A DNA stretch of 64,000 nt from Pseudomonas allokribbensis (GCF_014863605.1 NZ_CP062252.1:6487501-6551500); one strand, 5' to 3'; counted from the first letter of the stretch, positions 46,366 through 56,484 are shown. The notes: generated by a model from the sequence alone, not told the origin. Numbers and translations are program-made.

Positions 46366-47142
46366 ATGAACAAGACAGAACTTCTAGGTGCTCTGGCGCT
46401 GTGCGCATTCAGCTTCATGGCTCATGCCGATGAAGACAGCCTGCGTATCGGTATCGAAGCCGCCTACCCACCCTTTTCCTACAAAACGCCGGAAGGCAAT
46501 GTCAGCGGGTTCGACTACGACATCGGCAACGCCTTGTGCGAAGAGATGAAGGTCAAGTGCGAGTGGGTCATTCAGGAGTTCGACGGCATGATTCCGTCGC
46601 TCAAGGTGCGCAAGATCGACGCCGTGCTGTCGTCGATGTCGATCACCGAAGACCGGATGAAGTCGGTCGACTTCAGCAAAAAGTACTACCACACGCCGGG
46701 CAAGTTCGCGATGAAGGCCGGCAACGTGATCAACGACCCGCTGGTGGACCTCAAGGGCAAGAAACTCGGCGTGCAACGCTCATCGACCTATGACCGGTTT
46801 GCCACCGAGCAACTGGAAAAGGCCGGCGTCGTCGTGGTGCGCTACGGCTCGCAGAACGAAGCCTTCCTCGACCTTGCCTCGGGTCGCCTGGACGCTACCC
46901 TCGCCGACATCGTCAACACCGACGAAAGCTTCATCAAGACACCGGCCGGACAAGGTTTCGCACTGACCGGGCCGGACATCAACGACCCGAAATACTTCGG
47001 CCGTGGTGCCGGGATCGCGGTGCGCAAAGGTGACGTCGCCAACACGGCGCGCCTGAACGCGGCGATCGACGCCATCCGTGCCAACGGCAAATACCAGCAA
47101 GTGATGGGCAAGTATTTCGCCTTCGATATCTACGGCGAATAA
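46366..47142 (+). CDS. Periplasmic amino-acid binding protein (AotJ/HisJ type)
   Basis: 258-aa solute-binding protein of the basic amino-acid family. Signal peptide of about 21 residues (AFSFMAHA before DEDSLRIG). Ligand-pocket motifs: GIEAAYPPFSY, FDYDIGNALCEEM, SSMSITEDRMKSVDFS and YFGRGAGIAV. Likely binds arginine, ornithine, histidine or a derivative. GGAG at about 46353 precedes ATG 46366. First gene of the SBP-permease-permease-acylase-ATPase operon, the same order as aotJQMOP of Pseudomonas, but the regulator that follows is RpiR-type, not ArgR. Confidence 0.9.
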   Translation: MNKTELLGALALCAFSFMAHADEDSLRIGIEAAYPPFSYKTPEGNVSGFDYDIGNALCEEMKVKCEWVIQEFDGMIPSLKVRKIDAVLSSMSITEDRMKSVDFSKKYYHTPGKFAMKAGNVINDPLVDLKGKKLGVQRSSTYDRFATEQLEKAGVVVVRYGSQNEAFLDLASGRLDATLADIVNTDESFIKTPAGQGFALTGPDINDPKYFGRGAGIAVRKGDVANTARLNAAIDAIRANGKYQQVMGKYFAFDIYGE

Positions 47143-47165
47143 ACCGTCGTCTCCGCCCGGCGCCA

Positions 47166-47212
47166 GCCCGCTGCGGGCGCCCTTCGGGCTTGTCTTGCGC
47201 GCCTTCGGGCGC
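47166..47212 (+). promoter_or_regulatory. Row of three GC hairpins between binding protein and permease genes
   Basis: GCCCG-CTG-CGGGC (47166-47178), GCCC-TTC-GGGC (47179-47189) and GCGCC-TTCG-GGCGC (47199-47212). Such hairpins between a binding-protein gene and its permease commonly stabilise the upstream mRNA or cause partial termination, giving more binding protein than permease. No T-run follows, so the first role is more likely. Confidence 0.5.
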
Positions 47213-47231
47213 ACGCTTGAGGAACTTCATC

Positions 47232-47921
47232 ATGCTCCACGGCTACGGATCGAGCATTCTCGATGGTGCCTGGCTGACCATCAACCTGGCCCTGACCTCC
47301 ATGTCGCTGGCCATTGCCCTGGGCCTGATCGGCGCGGCGTTTCGCCTGTCGCCGCTCAAATGGCTGGCCATGCTCGGGGAAGGCTATACCACCCTGATTC
47401 GCGGCATTCCCGATCTGGTGCTGATCCTGCTGATCTTCTATGGCGGCCAGGATCTGGTGAACCGCATCGCCCTGGCGTGCGGTTACACCCGCTACATCGA
47501 CATCAATCCCTTCATCGCTGGTGTCTGCACCATGGGCTTCATTTTTGGCGCCTATCTCTCGGAAACCTTTCGCGGTGCCTTCATGGCCATCCCCAAAGGT
47601 CAGGCAGAAGCCGGTGCGGCCTATGGCATGCGCGGCACGCAAGTGTTCTGGCGGATTCTGGTGCCGCAGATGATCCGTTTCGCCATTCCGGGATTCACCA
47701 ACAACTGGCTGGTGCTGACCAAATCCACCGCGCTGATTTCGGTCATCGGCCTGCAGGACATGATGTTCAAGGCCAAGAACGCCGCCGACGCCACTCACGA
47801 GCCGTTCACGTTTTTCATCGCGGTGGCGGCGCTTTACCTGATGCTCACCAGCGTGTCGCTGCTGGTGCTGCGCGCTCTGGAAAAACACTATTCGGTCGGC
47901 ATCAAAGCCGCCGAGTTGTGA
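47232..47921 (+). CDS. Amino-acid ABC transporter permease (AotQ/HisQ type)
   Basis: 229-aa inner-membrane permease with five or so helices. The cytoplasmic EAA loop is visible in GQAEAGAAYGMRGTQVFWRILVPQMIR. N-terminal SILDGAWLTINLALTSM is typical of HisQ. ATG 47232 follows an A-rich RBS region (GGAAC). Pairs with the permease at 47935; 13 nt apart. Confidence 0.9.
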   Translation: MLHGYGSSILDGAWLTINLALTSMSLAIALGLIGAAFRLSPLKWLAMLGEGYTTLIRGIPDLVLILLIFYGGQDLVNRIALACGYTRYIDINPFIAGVCTMGFIFGAYLSETFRGAFMAIPKGQAEAGAAYGMRGTQVFWRILVPQMIRFAIPGFTNNWLVLTKSTALISVIGLQDMMFKAKNAADATHEPFTFFIAVAALYLMLTSVSLLVLRALEKHYSVGIKAAEL

Positions 47922-47934
47922 GGAGAACCTGCCG

Positions 47935-48633
47935 ATGATTCTCGACTACAACCTGATCTGGGAAAACCTGCCGCTGTATTTCGACGGCGCCTTGTTGACC
48001 CTCAAAGTCCTGCTCATTTCCCTGAGCCTGGGGCTGGTCCTGGCGGTTCCGCTGGCGCTGATGCGGGTGTCGCGCTCGCCACTGCTCAGCTTCCCGGCGT
48101 GGCTCTACACCTACGTGATTCGCGGCACGCCGATGCTGGTGCAACTGTTCCTGATCTATTACGGCCTGGCGCAGTTCGAATCGGTGCGCCAAAGCGTGCT
48201 CTGGCCCTACCTCTCCAGCGCCACGTTCTGTGCCTGCCTGGCGTTCGCCATCAATACCAGTGCCTACAGCGCGGAATTGCTGGCGGGCAGTCTGAAGTCC
48301 ACGTCTCACGGCGAAATCGAAGCCGCCCGGGCGATGGGCATGTCCCGCCTGACCCTGTACCGCCGCATCCTGCTGCCATCGGCCTTGCGCCGGGCATTGC
48401 CGCAGTACAGCAACGAAGTGTTGATGATGCTGCAAACCACCAGCCTGGCCTCGATCGTCACGCTGGTGGATATCACCGGCGCGGCGCGCACGGTGAGCTC
48501 GCGGTTCTATATGCCGTTCGAAGCGTTCATCACCGCCGGCCTCGTCTACCTCGCCCTGACTTTCATTCTGGTGCGCCTGTTCAAGCTGGCCGAACGCCGC
48601 TGGCTGGCCTACCTGGCACCGCGCAAGCACTAA
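47935..48633 (+). CDS. Amino-acid ABC transporter permease (AotM/HisM type)
   Basis: 232-aa permease. N-terminal LIWENLPLYFDGALLTLKVLLISLSLG and the EAA loop in HGEIEAARAMGMSRLTLYRRILLPSALR mark HisM-family proteins. It forms the heterodimeric channel with the HisQ-type permease; GAGG precedes ATG 47935. Followed 9 nt later by the acylase-family gene. Confidence 0.9.
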   Translation: MILDYNLIWENLPLYFDGALLTLKVLLISLSLGLVLAVPLALMRVSRSPLLSFPAWLYTYVIRGTPMLVQLFLIYYGLAQFESVRQSVLWPYLSSATFCACLAFAINTSAYSAELLAGSLKSTSHGEIEAARAMGMSRLTLYRRILLPSALRRALPQYSNEVLMMLQTTSLASIVTLVDITGAARTVSSRFYMPFEAFITAGLVYLALTFILVRLFKLAERRWLAYLAPRKH

Positions 48634-48642
48634 GGAGCTGAC

Positions 48643-49755
48643 ATGGAAAAGATTCAATACCTGTTGCCGTGGAGCGCTTCGGGCACCGAGCGGACACTGT
48701 CGGTGTTCCGGTTTGGCGCCGGCCCGCGCAAGGCGTACATCCAGGCCTCCCTGCATGCCGACGAGCTGCCGGGGATGCGCGTGGCCGTCGAGCTCAAGCG
48801 CCGCCTGCTGCAACTGGAAGCACAGGGTCGCCTGAACGGCGTGATCGAACTGGTGCCGATGGCCAATCCGATCGGCATCGCCCAGATGTTCCAGGCCACC
48901 CATCAAGGTCGCTTCGAGTTCGCCAGCGGCAAGAACTTCAATCGCGACTTCCCGGAGCTGGCCGAAGCCGTGGCGCCATTGCTCAAAGGCCGGTTGGGCG
49001 ATGACGCCGACGCCAACGTCGCGCTGATCCGCCGCGCCTTGATCGACACCCTCGCCGACATGCCGCCACCGACCTCGGAACTCGATGGCCTGCGTCGCCT
49101 GTTGCTGCAACATGCCTGTGACGCCGATGTGGTGCTCGACCTGCACTGCGATTTCGAGTCGGTGATGCTGCTCTACACCATGCCGCAACACTGGGGACGC
49201 CTGCATTCACTGGCCGCACGCCTCGGTGCCGAGGTCACGTTGCTGGCCGAAGACGCTGGCGGCAGTGCTTTCGACGAGGCCTGTGCGGTGCCGTGGCTGC
49301 GCCTGACCGAACTGTTCCCGGAAGCCAACATTCCCTTGGCCTGCGCGGCGACCACCATCGAATTGCGCGGCATGGCCGACACCGAACGCGAGCAATGCAC
49401 CCACAGTGCGCAGGCGATTCTCGGCTACCTCGCCGAACAGGGATTGATCAGCGGTGAATGGCCGCCAGCACCGTCGAGTCGTTGCGAAGCGATGCCGTTC
49501 GCCGGCGCGCAGTACGCCTGTGCGCCGCACCCGGGCGTGGTCAGTTTCCTGCAACCGCTGGGGGCGCGGGTCAAGGTCGGCGATCCGCTGTTCGAAGTCC
49601 ATGATCCGCTCAACGACCGTCACAGCATCGTCCGCGCCTGCACCGACGGCGTGCTCTATGCCCGCGAACGCCTGCGCTTTGCCCAGCCCGGTCTGTGGCT
49701 GGCCAAGGTCGCCGGTTTCACCCCTATTCGCCAAGGCCGCTTGCTCAGCGACTGA
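48643..49755 (+). CDS. Succinylglutamate desuccinylase/aspartoacylase-family protein (AotO-like)
   Basis: 370-aa member of the AstE/AspA zinc-hydrolase family. Zinc ligands His38 and Glu41 fit SLHADELPG, and the third His is in LDLHCDFES. NRDFPE and the C-terminal GVVSFLQPLGARVKVGDPLFEVHDP (lipoyl-like barrel) are family features. It sits inside the transporter operon, where aotO sits in the aot operon. It may deacylate an imported N-acyl amino acid; substrate not known. Confidence 0.82.
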   Translation: MEKIQYLLPWSASGTERTLSVFRFGAGPRKAYIQASLHADELPGMRVAVELKRRLLQLEAQGRLNGVIELVPMANPIGIAQMFQATHQGRFEFASGKNFNRDFPELAEAVAPLLKGRLGDDADANVALIRRALIDTLADMPPPTSELDGLRRLLLQHACDADVVLDLHCDFESVMLLYTMPQHWGRLHSLAARLGAEVTLLAEDAGGSAFDEACAVPWLRLTELFPEANIPLACAATTIELRGMADTEREQCTHSAQAILGYLAEQGLISGEWPPAPSSRCEAMPFAGAQYACAPHPGVVSFLQPLGARVKVGDPLFEVHDPLNDRHSIVRACTDGVLYARERLRFAQPGLWLAKVAGFTPIRQGRLLSD

Positions 49756-49773
49756 TGCCAGAGAGTTCACATC

Positions 49774-50538
49774 ATGTACAAACTTGAAATTCAGGACCTG
49801 CACAAAAGCTACGGCGCCCACCAGGTGCTCAAGGGCGTGTCCCTGCAGGCCCAGGCCGGAGACGTGATCAGCATCATCGGCTCCAGCGGGTCAGGCAAAA
49901 GCACCTTCCTGCGTTGCATCAACCTGCTGGAACAACCCAACGCCGGCAGCATTGTGCTCAATGGCGAACCGCTGAAACTGGTGGCCAACAAACTGGGCGG
50001 GCTCAAGGCAGCCGAACCCCGGCAGTTGCAACGCATGCGTTCACGGTTGTCGATGGTGTTTCAGCACTTCAACCTGTGGTCGCACATGAGCGCCCTGGAG
50101 AACGTCATGGAAGCCCCGGTGCATGTGCTGGGTGTGGGCAAGAAAGAGGCCCGGGAAAAGGCTGAGCACTATCTGAACAAAGTCGGCGTGGCGCATCGCA
50201 AGGATGCCTGGCCCGCCCACATGTCGGGTGGCGAACAGCAGCGTGTGGCGATTGCCCGTGCACTGGCCATGGAACCGGAAGTGATGCTGTTCGACGAGCC
50301 CACTTCGGCGCTCGATCCAGAACTGGTGGGTGAAGTGCTGCGGGTCATGCAGGACCTCGCCCAGGAGGGTCGTACCATGGTGGTCGTGACCCACGAAATG
50401 GGCTTCGCCCGCGAGGTTTCCAATCAATTGGTGTTCCTGCACAAAGGGCTGGTCGAGGAGCGCGGAGATCCACGTGAAGTGCTGGTCAATCCGCAGTCAG
50501 AACGCCTCCAGCAGTTTCTGGCCGGGAGCCTGAAGTAA
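49774..50538 (+). CDS. Amino-acid ABC transporter ATPase (AotP/HisP type)
   Basis: 254 aa. Walker [11 protein letters not shown]-loop VFQHFNLW, signature [15 protein letters not shown], Walker [15 protein letters not shown] and switch His in [10 protein letters not shown]. These match HisP/AotP. Last gene of the operon; RpiR-type regulator follows 110 nt downstream in the same direction. Confidence 0.93.
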   Translation: MYKLEIQDLHKSYGAHQVLKGVSLQAQAGDVISIIGSSGSGKSTFLRCINLLEQPNAGSIVLNGEPLKLVANKLGGLKAAEPRQLQRMRSRLSMVFQHFNLWSHMSALENVMEAPVHVLGVGKKEAREKAEHYLNKVGVAHRKDAWPAHMSGGEQQRVAIARALAMEPEVMLFDEPTSALDPELVGEVLRVMQDLAQEGRTMVVVTHEMGFAREVSNQLVFLHKGLVEERGDPREVLVNPQSERLQQFLAGSLK

Positions 50539-50648
50539 GCCCGACCGCTTCGCCCGGCGTTGTCCTGCAACGGTTGGCTTCGGATACACTCCAGCCAACC
50601 TTGTCAGGCGCAGCCCTTCTCTCACTTTCAGGAACTGTTGATCCGGAT

Positions 50649-51557
50649 ATGCCCAGCCCATCGAAAGACACCACGGTCTACGCCGCACCGGTCATGCGCA
50701 AACTGGCGGAAATCGTTGCCGATCTGCCGCCGTCGCTGCGCAAGGTGGCTGACTTCATCCTGCGTCATCCGCTGAAAGCCGCGACGCTGACGATCGAGGA
50801 AATGGCCCACGAAACATCGACCTCGCCCGCCGCCGTCAACCGACTGGCCAAGGCGATGGACCTCGGTGGTTATATGGGCATGAGGGCTGAACTGGTAGCG
50901 ACGTTGCAGCAGATGGTGTCGCCGGTCGACAAGCTGCGTAATGAACTGGCTCATCGTCCGGGCGGAGCGTTCGGCCTGCATGAGCAGATCGAGAGCGCCA
51001 GCAGCAACCTGGCCACGGCGGCGACCAACAACCATGCCGAAGCCTTCGAAGCGTTCGTCACCCGGCTGACCACTGCGCGCAAGATCTACATCCTCGGGTT
51101 CGGCAACAGCGTCTACTTCGCCGGCCTCGCCGCCTCGACCCTGATGCCGTTCTGCGCCGACGCCACCGCCATCAGCATGGAGGGCGGCAACGAAAACGCT
51201 GCGTACCGACTGGCCGCGATCACCGATCAGGATGTGTTGCTGGCGATTTCCCTGCCGCGTTATTCCCTCGACACCCTGCAACTCGCCCGATTCGCCAACC
51301 AACGCGGCGCGTCGGTACTGGCGATCACCGACTCACCGGCCTCGCCGCTCACCAGCATTGCCGAGCATGTGCTGTTTGCACCCTGCGATCATCCGGTGCT
51401 GACCAGCTCCAACGTGGCCATGCTGGCGTTGATCGAGGGACTGGTCGCGGGCGTAATGGCGCGCAACAAGGAAGCGGTCAAACTGGCGACCGAGCTGACC
51501 GAAAGCGTGATGTCTTACCTGCACATCCCCAACGGCAGCAAATCGCCGAAGAAGTGA
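50649..51557 (+). CDS. RpiR/MurR-family transcriptional regulator
   Basis: 302 aa. N-terminal HTH_6 domain (MRKLAEIVADLPPSLRKVADFILRHP... TSPAAVNRLAKAMDLGGY) and C-terminal SIS phosphosugar-binding domain (IYILGFGNSVYFAGLAAS, LLAISLPRYSLDTLQLA). ATG 50649 gives the usual start; a GGAA lies 14 nt upstream, so an alternative start cannot be ruled out. Following the transporter, it probably regulates that operon. Effector unknown. Confidence 0.87.
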   Translation: MPSPSKDTTVYAAPVMRKLAEIVADLPPSLRKVADFILRHPLKAATLTIEEMAHETSTSPAAVNRLAKAMDLGGYMGMRAELVATLQQMVSPVDKLRNELAHRPGGAFGLHEQIESASSNLATAATNNHAEAFEAFVTRLTTARKIYILGFGNSVYFAGLAASTLMPFCADATAISMEGGNENAAYRLAAITDQDVLLAISLPRYSLDTLQLARFANQRGASVLAITDSPASPLTSIAEHVLFAPCDHPVLTSSNVAMLALIEGLVAGVMARNKEAVKLATELTESVMSYLHIPNGSKSPKK

Positions 51558-51562
51558 TGCGT

Positions 51563-51596
51563 GAAGGGGGCGCCGGCAAATCCCGGACGCCCCTTC
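51563..51596. terminator. GC-rich hairpin between RpiR and hutT genes
   Basis: GAAGGGG-GCG-CCGG pairs with CCGG-ACGC-CCCTTC (two small bulges) in the 46-nt space between convergent genes. Strong stem, no long T-run; probable bidirectional terminator. Confidence 0.65.
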
Positions 51597-51603
51597 ATTC
51601 AGA

Positions 51604-53010
51604 TCAGGGCTGAGAAACCGGCTGATCGCTGGTCACCCGCGCAGCCTGCCCGGCCGCCGGTTTGACCCACGTCAGATAAGCCAGCACCAGCAACACGATC
51701 CAGACCACGCCGACGATCAGCGCTGCCTGGGTGTCCGGGAAGTAACCCAGCACGCCGAACACGAACAACATGAAGGCAATCGCCGCCATCGGCGCATACG
51801 GCCAGAACGGTACCGGGAATTTCAGTTGCGCGACCTGCTCGGCCGTCATGGAACGACGCATGGCCACCTGGGTGAACAGAATCATCAGCCAGACCCACAC
51901 CGTGGCGAAGGTCGCGATGGAAGCGATCAGCAGGAACACGTTTTCCGGGATCAGGTAGTTCAGCAACACGCCCAGCAGCAGCGCGCAGCTCATCACAATC
52001 ACCGTCAGCCACGGCACGCCATTGCGTGACAGGCGGGCGAAGCCTTTCGGCGCATGCCCTTGCTGAGCCAGGCCGTACATCATGCGACCCGCACCGAAAA
52101 TGTCGCTGTTGATGGCCGACACCGCCGCCGAGATCACCACAATGTTCAGAATCGTGGCCGCCGAGCTGATGCCCAGGTGGTCGAAAATCTGCACGAACGG
52201 GCTGCCCTGGCTGCCAATCTGCTGCCACGGGAAGATCGACATCAGCACCAACATCGTCAGCACATAGAACAGCAGGATGCGCAGCGGCACGGCGTTGATC
52301 GCCTTGGGCAGCACACGGTGCGGGTCCTTGGCTTCACCGGCGGTCACACCGATGATTTCGATACCACCGAAGGCAAACATCACCACTGCAAACGAGGCGA
52401 TCAGGCCACCCACGCCATTGGGCATGAAGCCGCCCTGGGTCCACAGGTTGCTGATATCGGTCGCCTGCCCGGGGGCGGTGCTGATGCCGAACAACATGAT
52501 GCCGAAGCCGCCGAGGATCATCGCGACGATAGCCGCGACCTTGAGCAACGACAGCCAGAACTCCATTTCACCGAAGACTTTGACGTTGCACAGGTTCAGG
52601 CCGCCGACCACCGAAACGATGCCCAGCACCCAGATCCAGCGCGAGACTTCCGGAAACCAGAAGCCCATGTAGATGCCGAACGCCGTCACATCGGCCATGC
52701 CGACGATGACCATTTCGAACGCGTAGGTCCAACCGAGGATGAAGCCCGCCATCGGGCCGAGATAGGTGCTCGCGTAATGCCCGAACGAGCCGGCGACCGG
52801 GTTGTGCACCGCCATCTCGCCCAGGGCGCGCATGACCATGAACACCGCCGCGCCACCGATCAGGTAAGCGAGCAGAACCGCAGGACCGGCCATCTGGATG
52901 GCCGAGGCAGAACCGTAGAACAACCCGGTACCGATTGCGGATCCCAGGGCCATGAAGCGAATGTGTCGGGCCGAAAGCCCGCGTTTCAAACCTTTTGCTG
53001 GCTGCTGCAT
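51604..53010 (-). CDS. hutT: Histidine/amino-acid permease of the APC family (HutT/ProY-like)
   Basis: 468-aa inner-membrane amino-acid:proton symporter with twelve predicted helices. N-terminal [27 protein letters not shown] is the amino-acid permease signature, and [21 protein letters not shown] follows near residue 220. In the hut locus it should import histidine; a ProY-type proline function is the alternative. It is separated from hutH by a terminator-like hairpin, so its expression may be lower or separately controlled. ATG 53010. Confidence 0.82.
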   Translation of the reverse strand: MQQPAKGLKRGLSARHIRFMALGSAIGTGLFYGSASAIQMAGPAVLLAYLIGGAAVFMVMRALGEMAVHNPVAGSFGHYASTYLGPMAGFILGWTYAFEMVIVGMADVTAFGIYMGFWFPEVSRWIWVLGIVSVVGGLNLCNVKVFGEMEFWLSLLKVAAIVAMILGGFGIMLFGISTAPGQATDISNLWTQGGFMPNGVGGLIASFAVVMFAFGGIEIIGVTAGEAKDPHRVLPKAINAVPLRILLFYVLTMLVLMSIFPWQQIGSQGSPFVQIFDHLGISSAATILNIVVISAAVSAINSDIFGAGRMMYGLAQQGHAPKGFARLSRNGVPWLTVIVMSCALLLGVLLNYLIPENVFLLIASIATFATVWVWLMILFTQVAMRRSMTAEQVAQLKFPVPFWPYAPMAAIAFMLFVFGVLGYFPDTQAALIVGVVWIVLLVLAYLTWVKPAAGQAARVTSDQPVSQP

Positions 53011-53037
53011 TTTTCGTCCTTATTTATTGTTATTCGA

Positions 53038-53098
53038 CGCAAAAATCGAAACGCCAACAGGCCGGCCTCCACGCAGTGTGGAAGACAGCCTGTTGGCG
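53038..53098 (-). terminator. Long hairpin between hutH and hutT (intrinsic terminator or attenuator)
   Basis: Arms CGCCAACAGGC (53052-53062) and GCCTGTTGGCG (53088-53098) are perfectly complementary over 11 bp; an inner CCAC/GTGG pair extends the structure. On the minus strand the hairpin is followed by TTTCGATTTTT, so termination after hutH with partial read-through into hutT is likely. Confidence 0.75.
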
Positions 53099-53107
53099 AA
53101 GAGGCAC

Positions 53108-54640
53108 TTACAGACTCGGCAGCAAGTTCGCCGGAACCAACTCATTCAGCGTGCGCGAAGCCAGCAGCTCGGTCGCTGCATTGATGTCCGGCGCGAAGAA
53201 GCGGTCCTTCTCGTAGAACGGCACTTCGCGACGCAGAATCCCCCGGGCCTTTTCCAGTTTGGTCGAGGTCTTCAGGCCGTTGCGCAGGTCCAGACCTTGC
53301 GCCGCCGCCAGCCATTCCACCGCGAGAATCCCGCGGGTGTTTTCGGCCATTTCCCACAGACGCTTGCCGGCGGCCGGGGCCATCGACACGTGGTCTTCCT
53401 GGTTGGCGGAAGTCGGCAGGCTGTCCACCGAATGCGGGTGAGCCAGCGCCTTGTTCTCGCTGGCCAGTGCGGCCGCAGTCACTTGGGCAATCATGAAACC
53501 GGAGTTCACCCCGCCATTGGCCACCAGGAACGGCGGCAGTTGCGACATGTGCTTGTCCATCATCAGCGAGATGCGACGCTCGCTCAGGGAACCGATTTCG
53601 GCGATGGCCAAAGCCATGTTGTCAGCGGCCATGGCCACTGGTTCAGCGTGGAAGTTACCGCCGGAAATCACGTCGCCTTCGGCCGCGAACACCAATGGGT
53701 TGTCGGACACGGCGTTGGCTTCTATCACCAGCACTTCAGCGGCCTGACGGAACTGAGTCAGGCAAGCACCCATGACTTGCGGCTGGCAGCGCAGCGAGTA
53801 CGGGTCCTGAACCTTTTCGCAGTTCTGGTGCGAGTCGGAGACTTCACTGCGCTCGCCCAGCAGATCGCGGTAAGCGGCAGCGGCGTCGATCTGGCCTTTC
53901 TGGCCACGGGCAGCGTGGATACGCGCGTCGAACGGCGAGCGCGAGCCCAATACCGCTTCAACTGTAAGACCACCCAGCGCCAGCGCGCCAGCAAACAGGT
54001 CTTCACCTTCGAACAGGCCGCGCAGCGCGAATGCAGTAGAAACCTGAGTGCCATTGAGCAGCGCCAGACCTTCTTTCGCCGCCAGTGTCAGCGGGGTCAG
54101 ACCGGCGACTTTCAGCGCTTCGGTCGCTTCCATCCACTCGCCCTTGTAGCGCGCCTTGCCCTCGCCCAGCAGCACCAGCGACATGTGCGCCAGCGGTGCC
54201 AGGTCGCCGGACGCACCGACCGAACCTTTCAACGGAATGTGCGGGTAAACCTCGGCGTTGATCAGGGCGATCAGCGCATCGATCACCACGCGGCGGATGC
54301 CAGAGAAACCACGGCTCAGGCTGTTGACCTTGAGCACCATCACCAGACGCACCAGCTCATCGCTGATCGGCTGACCAACGCCAGCGGCGTGGGACAGCAC
54401 CAGCGAACGCTGGAGGTTTTCCAGGTCTTCGCTGGCGATGCGGGTCGAGGCCAGCAGGCCAAAACCGGTGTTGATGCCGTAGGCAGTGCGGTTCTCGGCG
54501 AGGATCTGCTCGACGCAGGCGACGCTGGCTTCGATCTGCGCAGCAGCGCTGTAATCAAGGCTCAGTTTGACCGGGTTCTGGTAGACGTCACGCAGTTGGG
54601 ACAGGCTCAGTTGGCCAGGGATCAGGTTCAGTGCAGTCAT
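53108..54640 (-). CDS. hutH: Histidine ammonia-lyase
   Basis: Removes ammonia from L-histidine to give urocanate, the first step of histidine catabolism. 510 aa, the usual length. The MIO prosthetic group forms from Ala143-Ser144-Gly145 in [24 protein letters not shown] (Tyr54 region) and the C-terminal EDHVSMA motif are also present. ATG 54640, two bases after the hutU stop, so the two are co-translated. Confidence 0.96.
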   Translation of the reverse strand: MTALNLIPGQLSLSQLRDVYQNPVKLSLDYSAAAQIEASVACVEQILAENRTAYGINTGFGLLASTRIASEDLENLQRSLVLSHAAGVGQPISDELVRLVMVLKVNSLSRGFSGIRRVVIDALIALINAEVYPHIPLKGSVGASGDLAPLAHMSLVLLGEGKARYKGEWMEATEALKVAGLTPLTLAAKEGLALLNGTQVSTAFALRGLFEGEDLFAGALALGGLTVEAVLGSRSPFDARIHAARGQKGQIDAAAAYRDLLGERSEVSDSHQNCEKVQDPYSLRCQPQVMGACLTQFRQAAEVLVIEANAVSDNPLVFAAEGDVISGGNFHAEPVAMAADNMALAIAEIGSLSERRISLMMDKHMSQLPPFLVANGGVNSGFMIAQVTAAALASENKALAHPHSVDSLPTSANQEDHVSMAPAAGKRLWEMAENTRGILAVEWLAAAQGLDLRNGLKTSTKLEKARGILRREVPFYEKDRFFAPDINAATELLASRTLNELVPANLLPSL

Positions 54641-54642
54641 GT

Positions 54643-56334
54643 TCAGGCTCCTTTAACCGAAGTAATCATTGGCAGGTTCAAGCCCTGCTCCTTGGCGCAG
54701 TCGATGGCGATCTGGTAACCAGCGTCGGCGTGGCGCATCACACCGGTGCCCGGGTCGTTGTGCAGCACGCGAGCGATACGCTCGGCCGCTTCGTCGGTCC
54801 CGTCGCAGACGATCACCATGCCCGAGTGCTGCGAGAAGCCCATGCCGACGCCGCCACCGTGGTGCAACGACACCCAGGTCGCGCCGCTCGCGGTGTTCAG
54901 CAGGGCGTTGAGCAGTGGCCAGTCGGAGACGGCATCGGAGCCATCCTGCATCGATTCGGTTTCACGGTTCGGGCTGGAGACCGAGCCGGAGTCGAGGTGA
55001 TCGCGACCGATCACGATCGGTGCCGACAGCTCGCCGCGACGGACCATTTCGTTGAACGCCAGGCCGAGCTTGGCGCGCTGGCCCAGGCCGACCCAGCAGA
55101 TCCGCGCCGGCAGACCCTGGAAGCTGATGCGCTCGCGGGCCATGTCCAGCCAGTTGTGCAGGTGCGCGTCGTCCGGGATCAGTTCCTTGACCTTGGCGTC
55201 AGTCTTGTAGATGTCCTGCGGATCACCCGACAGCGCCGCCCAGCGGAACGGGCCGATGCCACGGCAGAACAGCGGACGGATGTAGGCCGGGACGAAGCCC
55301 GGGAAGTCGAAGGCGTTTTCCACGCCCTCTTCCTGAGCCATCTGACGGATGTTGTTGCCGTAGTCGAAGGTCGGGATGCCTTGCTTCTGGAAGTCGAGCA
55401 TCGCCTTGACGTGCACGGCCATCGATTGCTTGGCAGCCTTGATCACAGCGGCCGGTTCGGTCTTGGCGCGGGCGCGGTATTCGTCCCAGCTCCAGCCGGC
55501 CGGCAGGTAGCCGTTGAGCGGGTCGTGGGCGCTGGTCTGGTCGGTGACCATGTCCGGGCGCACGCCGCGACGGACCAGTTCCGGGAGGATTTCCGCAGCG
55601 TTGCCCAGCAGCGCGATGGAGATCGCCTTGCCTTCTTTCGTGTACTTGGTGATGCGCGCCAGGGCATCGTCGAGGTCTTTGGCTTGCTCGTCGACGTAAC
55701 GGCTTTTCAGGCGGAAATCGATGCTCACCTGCTGGCATTCAATGTTCAGCGAGCAGGCACCGGCCAGGGTCGCGGCCAGCGGCTGAGCGCCACCCATGCC
55801 GCCGAGGCCGGCGGTCAGGACCCAGCGGCCCTTGAGGTTGGAGTTGTAATGCTGGCGACCGGCTTCGACGAAGGTTTCGTAGGTGCCCTGGACGATGCCC
55901 TGGCTGCCGATGTAGATCCAGCTGCCGGCGGTCATCTGGCCGTACATGGCCAGGCCTTTGGCGTCGAGTTCGTTGAAGTGTTCCCAGGTCGCCCAGTGCG
56001 GCACCAGGTTGGAGTTGGCGATCAGTACGCGCGGGGCATTGCTGTGGGTCTTGAACACGCCGACCGGCTTGCCGGATTGCACCAGCAGGGTCTCGTCGTC
56101 GTTCAGGTTGGTCAGGCTTTCGACGATCTTGTCGTAGCACTCCCAGTTGCGCGCAGCGCGGCCGATGCCACCGTAGACCACCAGCTCTTTCGGGTTCTCG
56201 GCCACTTCCGGGTCGAGGTTGTTCATCAGCATGCGCAGCGGCGCTTCGGTCAGCCAGCTCTTGGCGGTCAGCTTGTTGCCGCGGGCGGCGCGGATTTCGA
56301 CATTGCGGAATTTTGTAGGCTTATTGTCAGTCAC
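54643..56334 (-). CDS. hutU: Urocanate hydratase (urocanase)
   Basis: Converts urocanate to 4-imidazolone-5-propionate using tightly bound NAD+. 563 aa. [12 protein letters not shown] near residue 54, [38 protein letters not shown] and [15 protein letters not shown] (with the conserved active-site Cys) are diagnostic. The start is GTG 56334 with AGGAG about 8 nt upstream. GACAATAA directly after the start codon is one base from the Hfq/Crc CA motif AAYAAYAA. First gene of hutU-hutH(-hutT). Confidence 0.96.
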   Translation of the reverse strand: MTDNKPTKFRNVEIRAARGNKLTAKSWLTEAPLRMLMNNLDPEVAENPKELVVYGGIGRAARNWECYDKIVESLTNLNDDETLLVQSGKPVGVFKTHSNAPRVLIANSNLVPHWATWEHFNELDAKGLAMYGQMTAGSWIYIGSQGIVQGTYETFVEAGRQHYNSNLKGRWVLTAGLGGMGGAQPLAATLAGACSLNIECQQVSIDFRLKSRYVDEQAKDLDDALARITKYTKEGKAISIALLGNAAEILPELVRRGVRPDMVTDQTSAHDPLNGYLPAGWSWDEYRARAKTEPAAVIKAAKQSMAVHVKAMLDFQKQGIPTFDYGNNIRQMAQEEGVENAFDFPGFVPAYIRPLFCRGIGPFRWAALSGDPQDIYKTDAKVKELIPDDAHLHNWLDMARERISFQGLPARICWVGLGQRAKLGLAFNEMVRRGELSAPIVIGRDHLDSGSVSSPNRETESMQDGSDAVSDWPLLNALLNTASGATWVSLHHGGGVGMGFSQHSGMVIVCDGTDEAAERIARVLHNDPGTGVMRHADAGYQIAIDCAKEQGLNLPMITSVKGA

Positions 56335-56448
56335 GAAAAAGACTCCTCAGCGATCAATTCAAACCAACCCTGGCGATGGGCAAGCGGCTTGTGCGCCTCA
56401 ATGCGCGACAAGCGAATCAGTGGACGTGATGCTCGGTTTCTTTCAACT

Positions 56449-56460
56449 CGTATGCATACG
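56449..56460. promoter_or_regulatory. Palindrome beside the HutC-type site
   Basis: CGTATGCATACG is a perfect 12-bp palindrome 6 bp downstream (in hutU direction) of the HutC-type operator. It may be a second, weaker GntR-type site. Confidence 0.45.
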
Positions 56461-56466
56461 TCTTTA

Positions 56467-56480
56467 CTTGTACATACAAG
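56467..56480. promoter_or_regulatory. HutC operator upstream of hutU
   Basis: CTTGTACATACAAG; its reverse strand CTTGTATGTACAAG equals the HutC consensus I recall for pseudomonads. HutC (GntR family) is released by urocanate. The site overlaps the expected transcription start of the sigma-54 promoter at 56485-56500. hutC itself is not in the window. Confidence 0.8.
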
Positions 56481-56484
56481 CATA

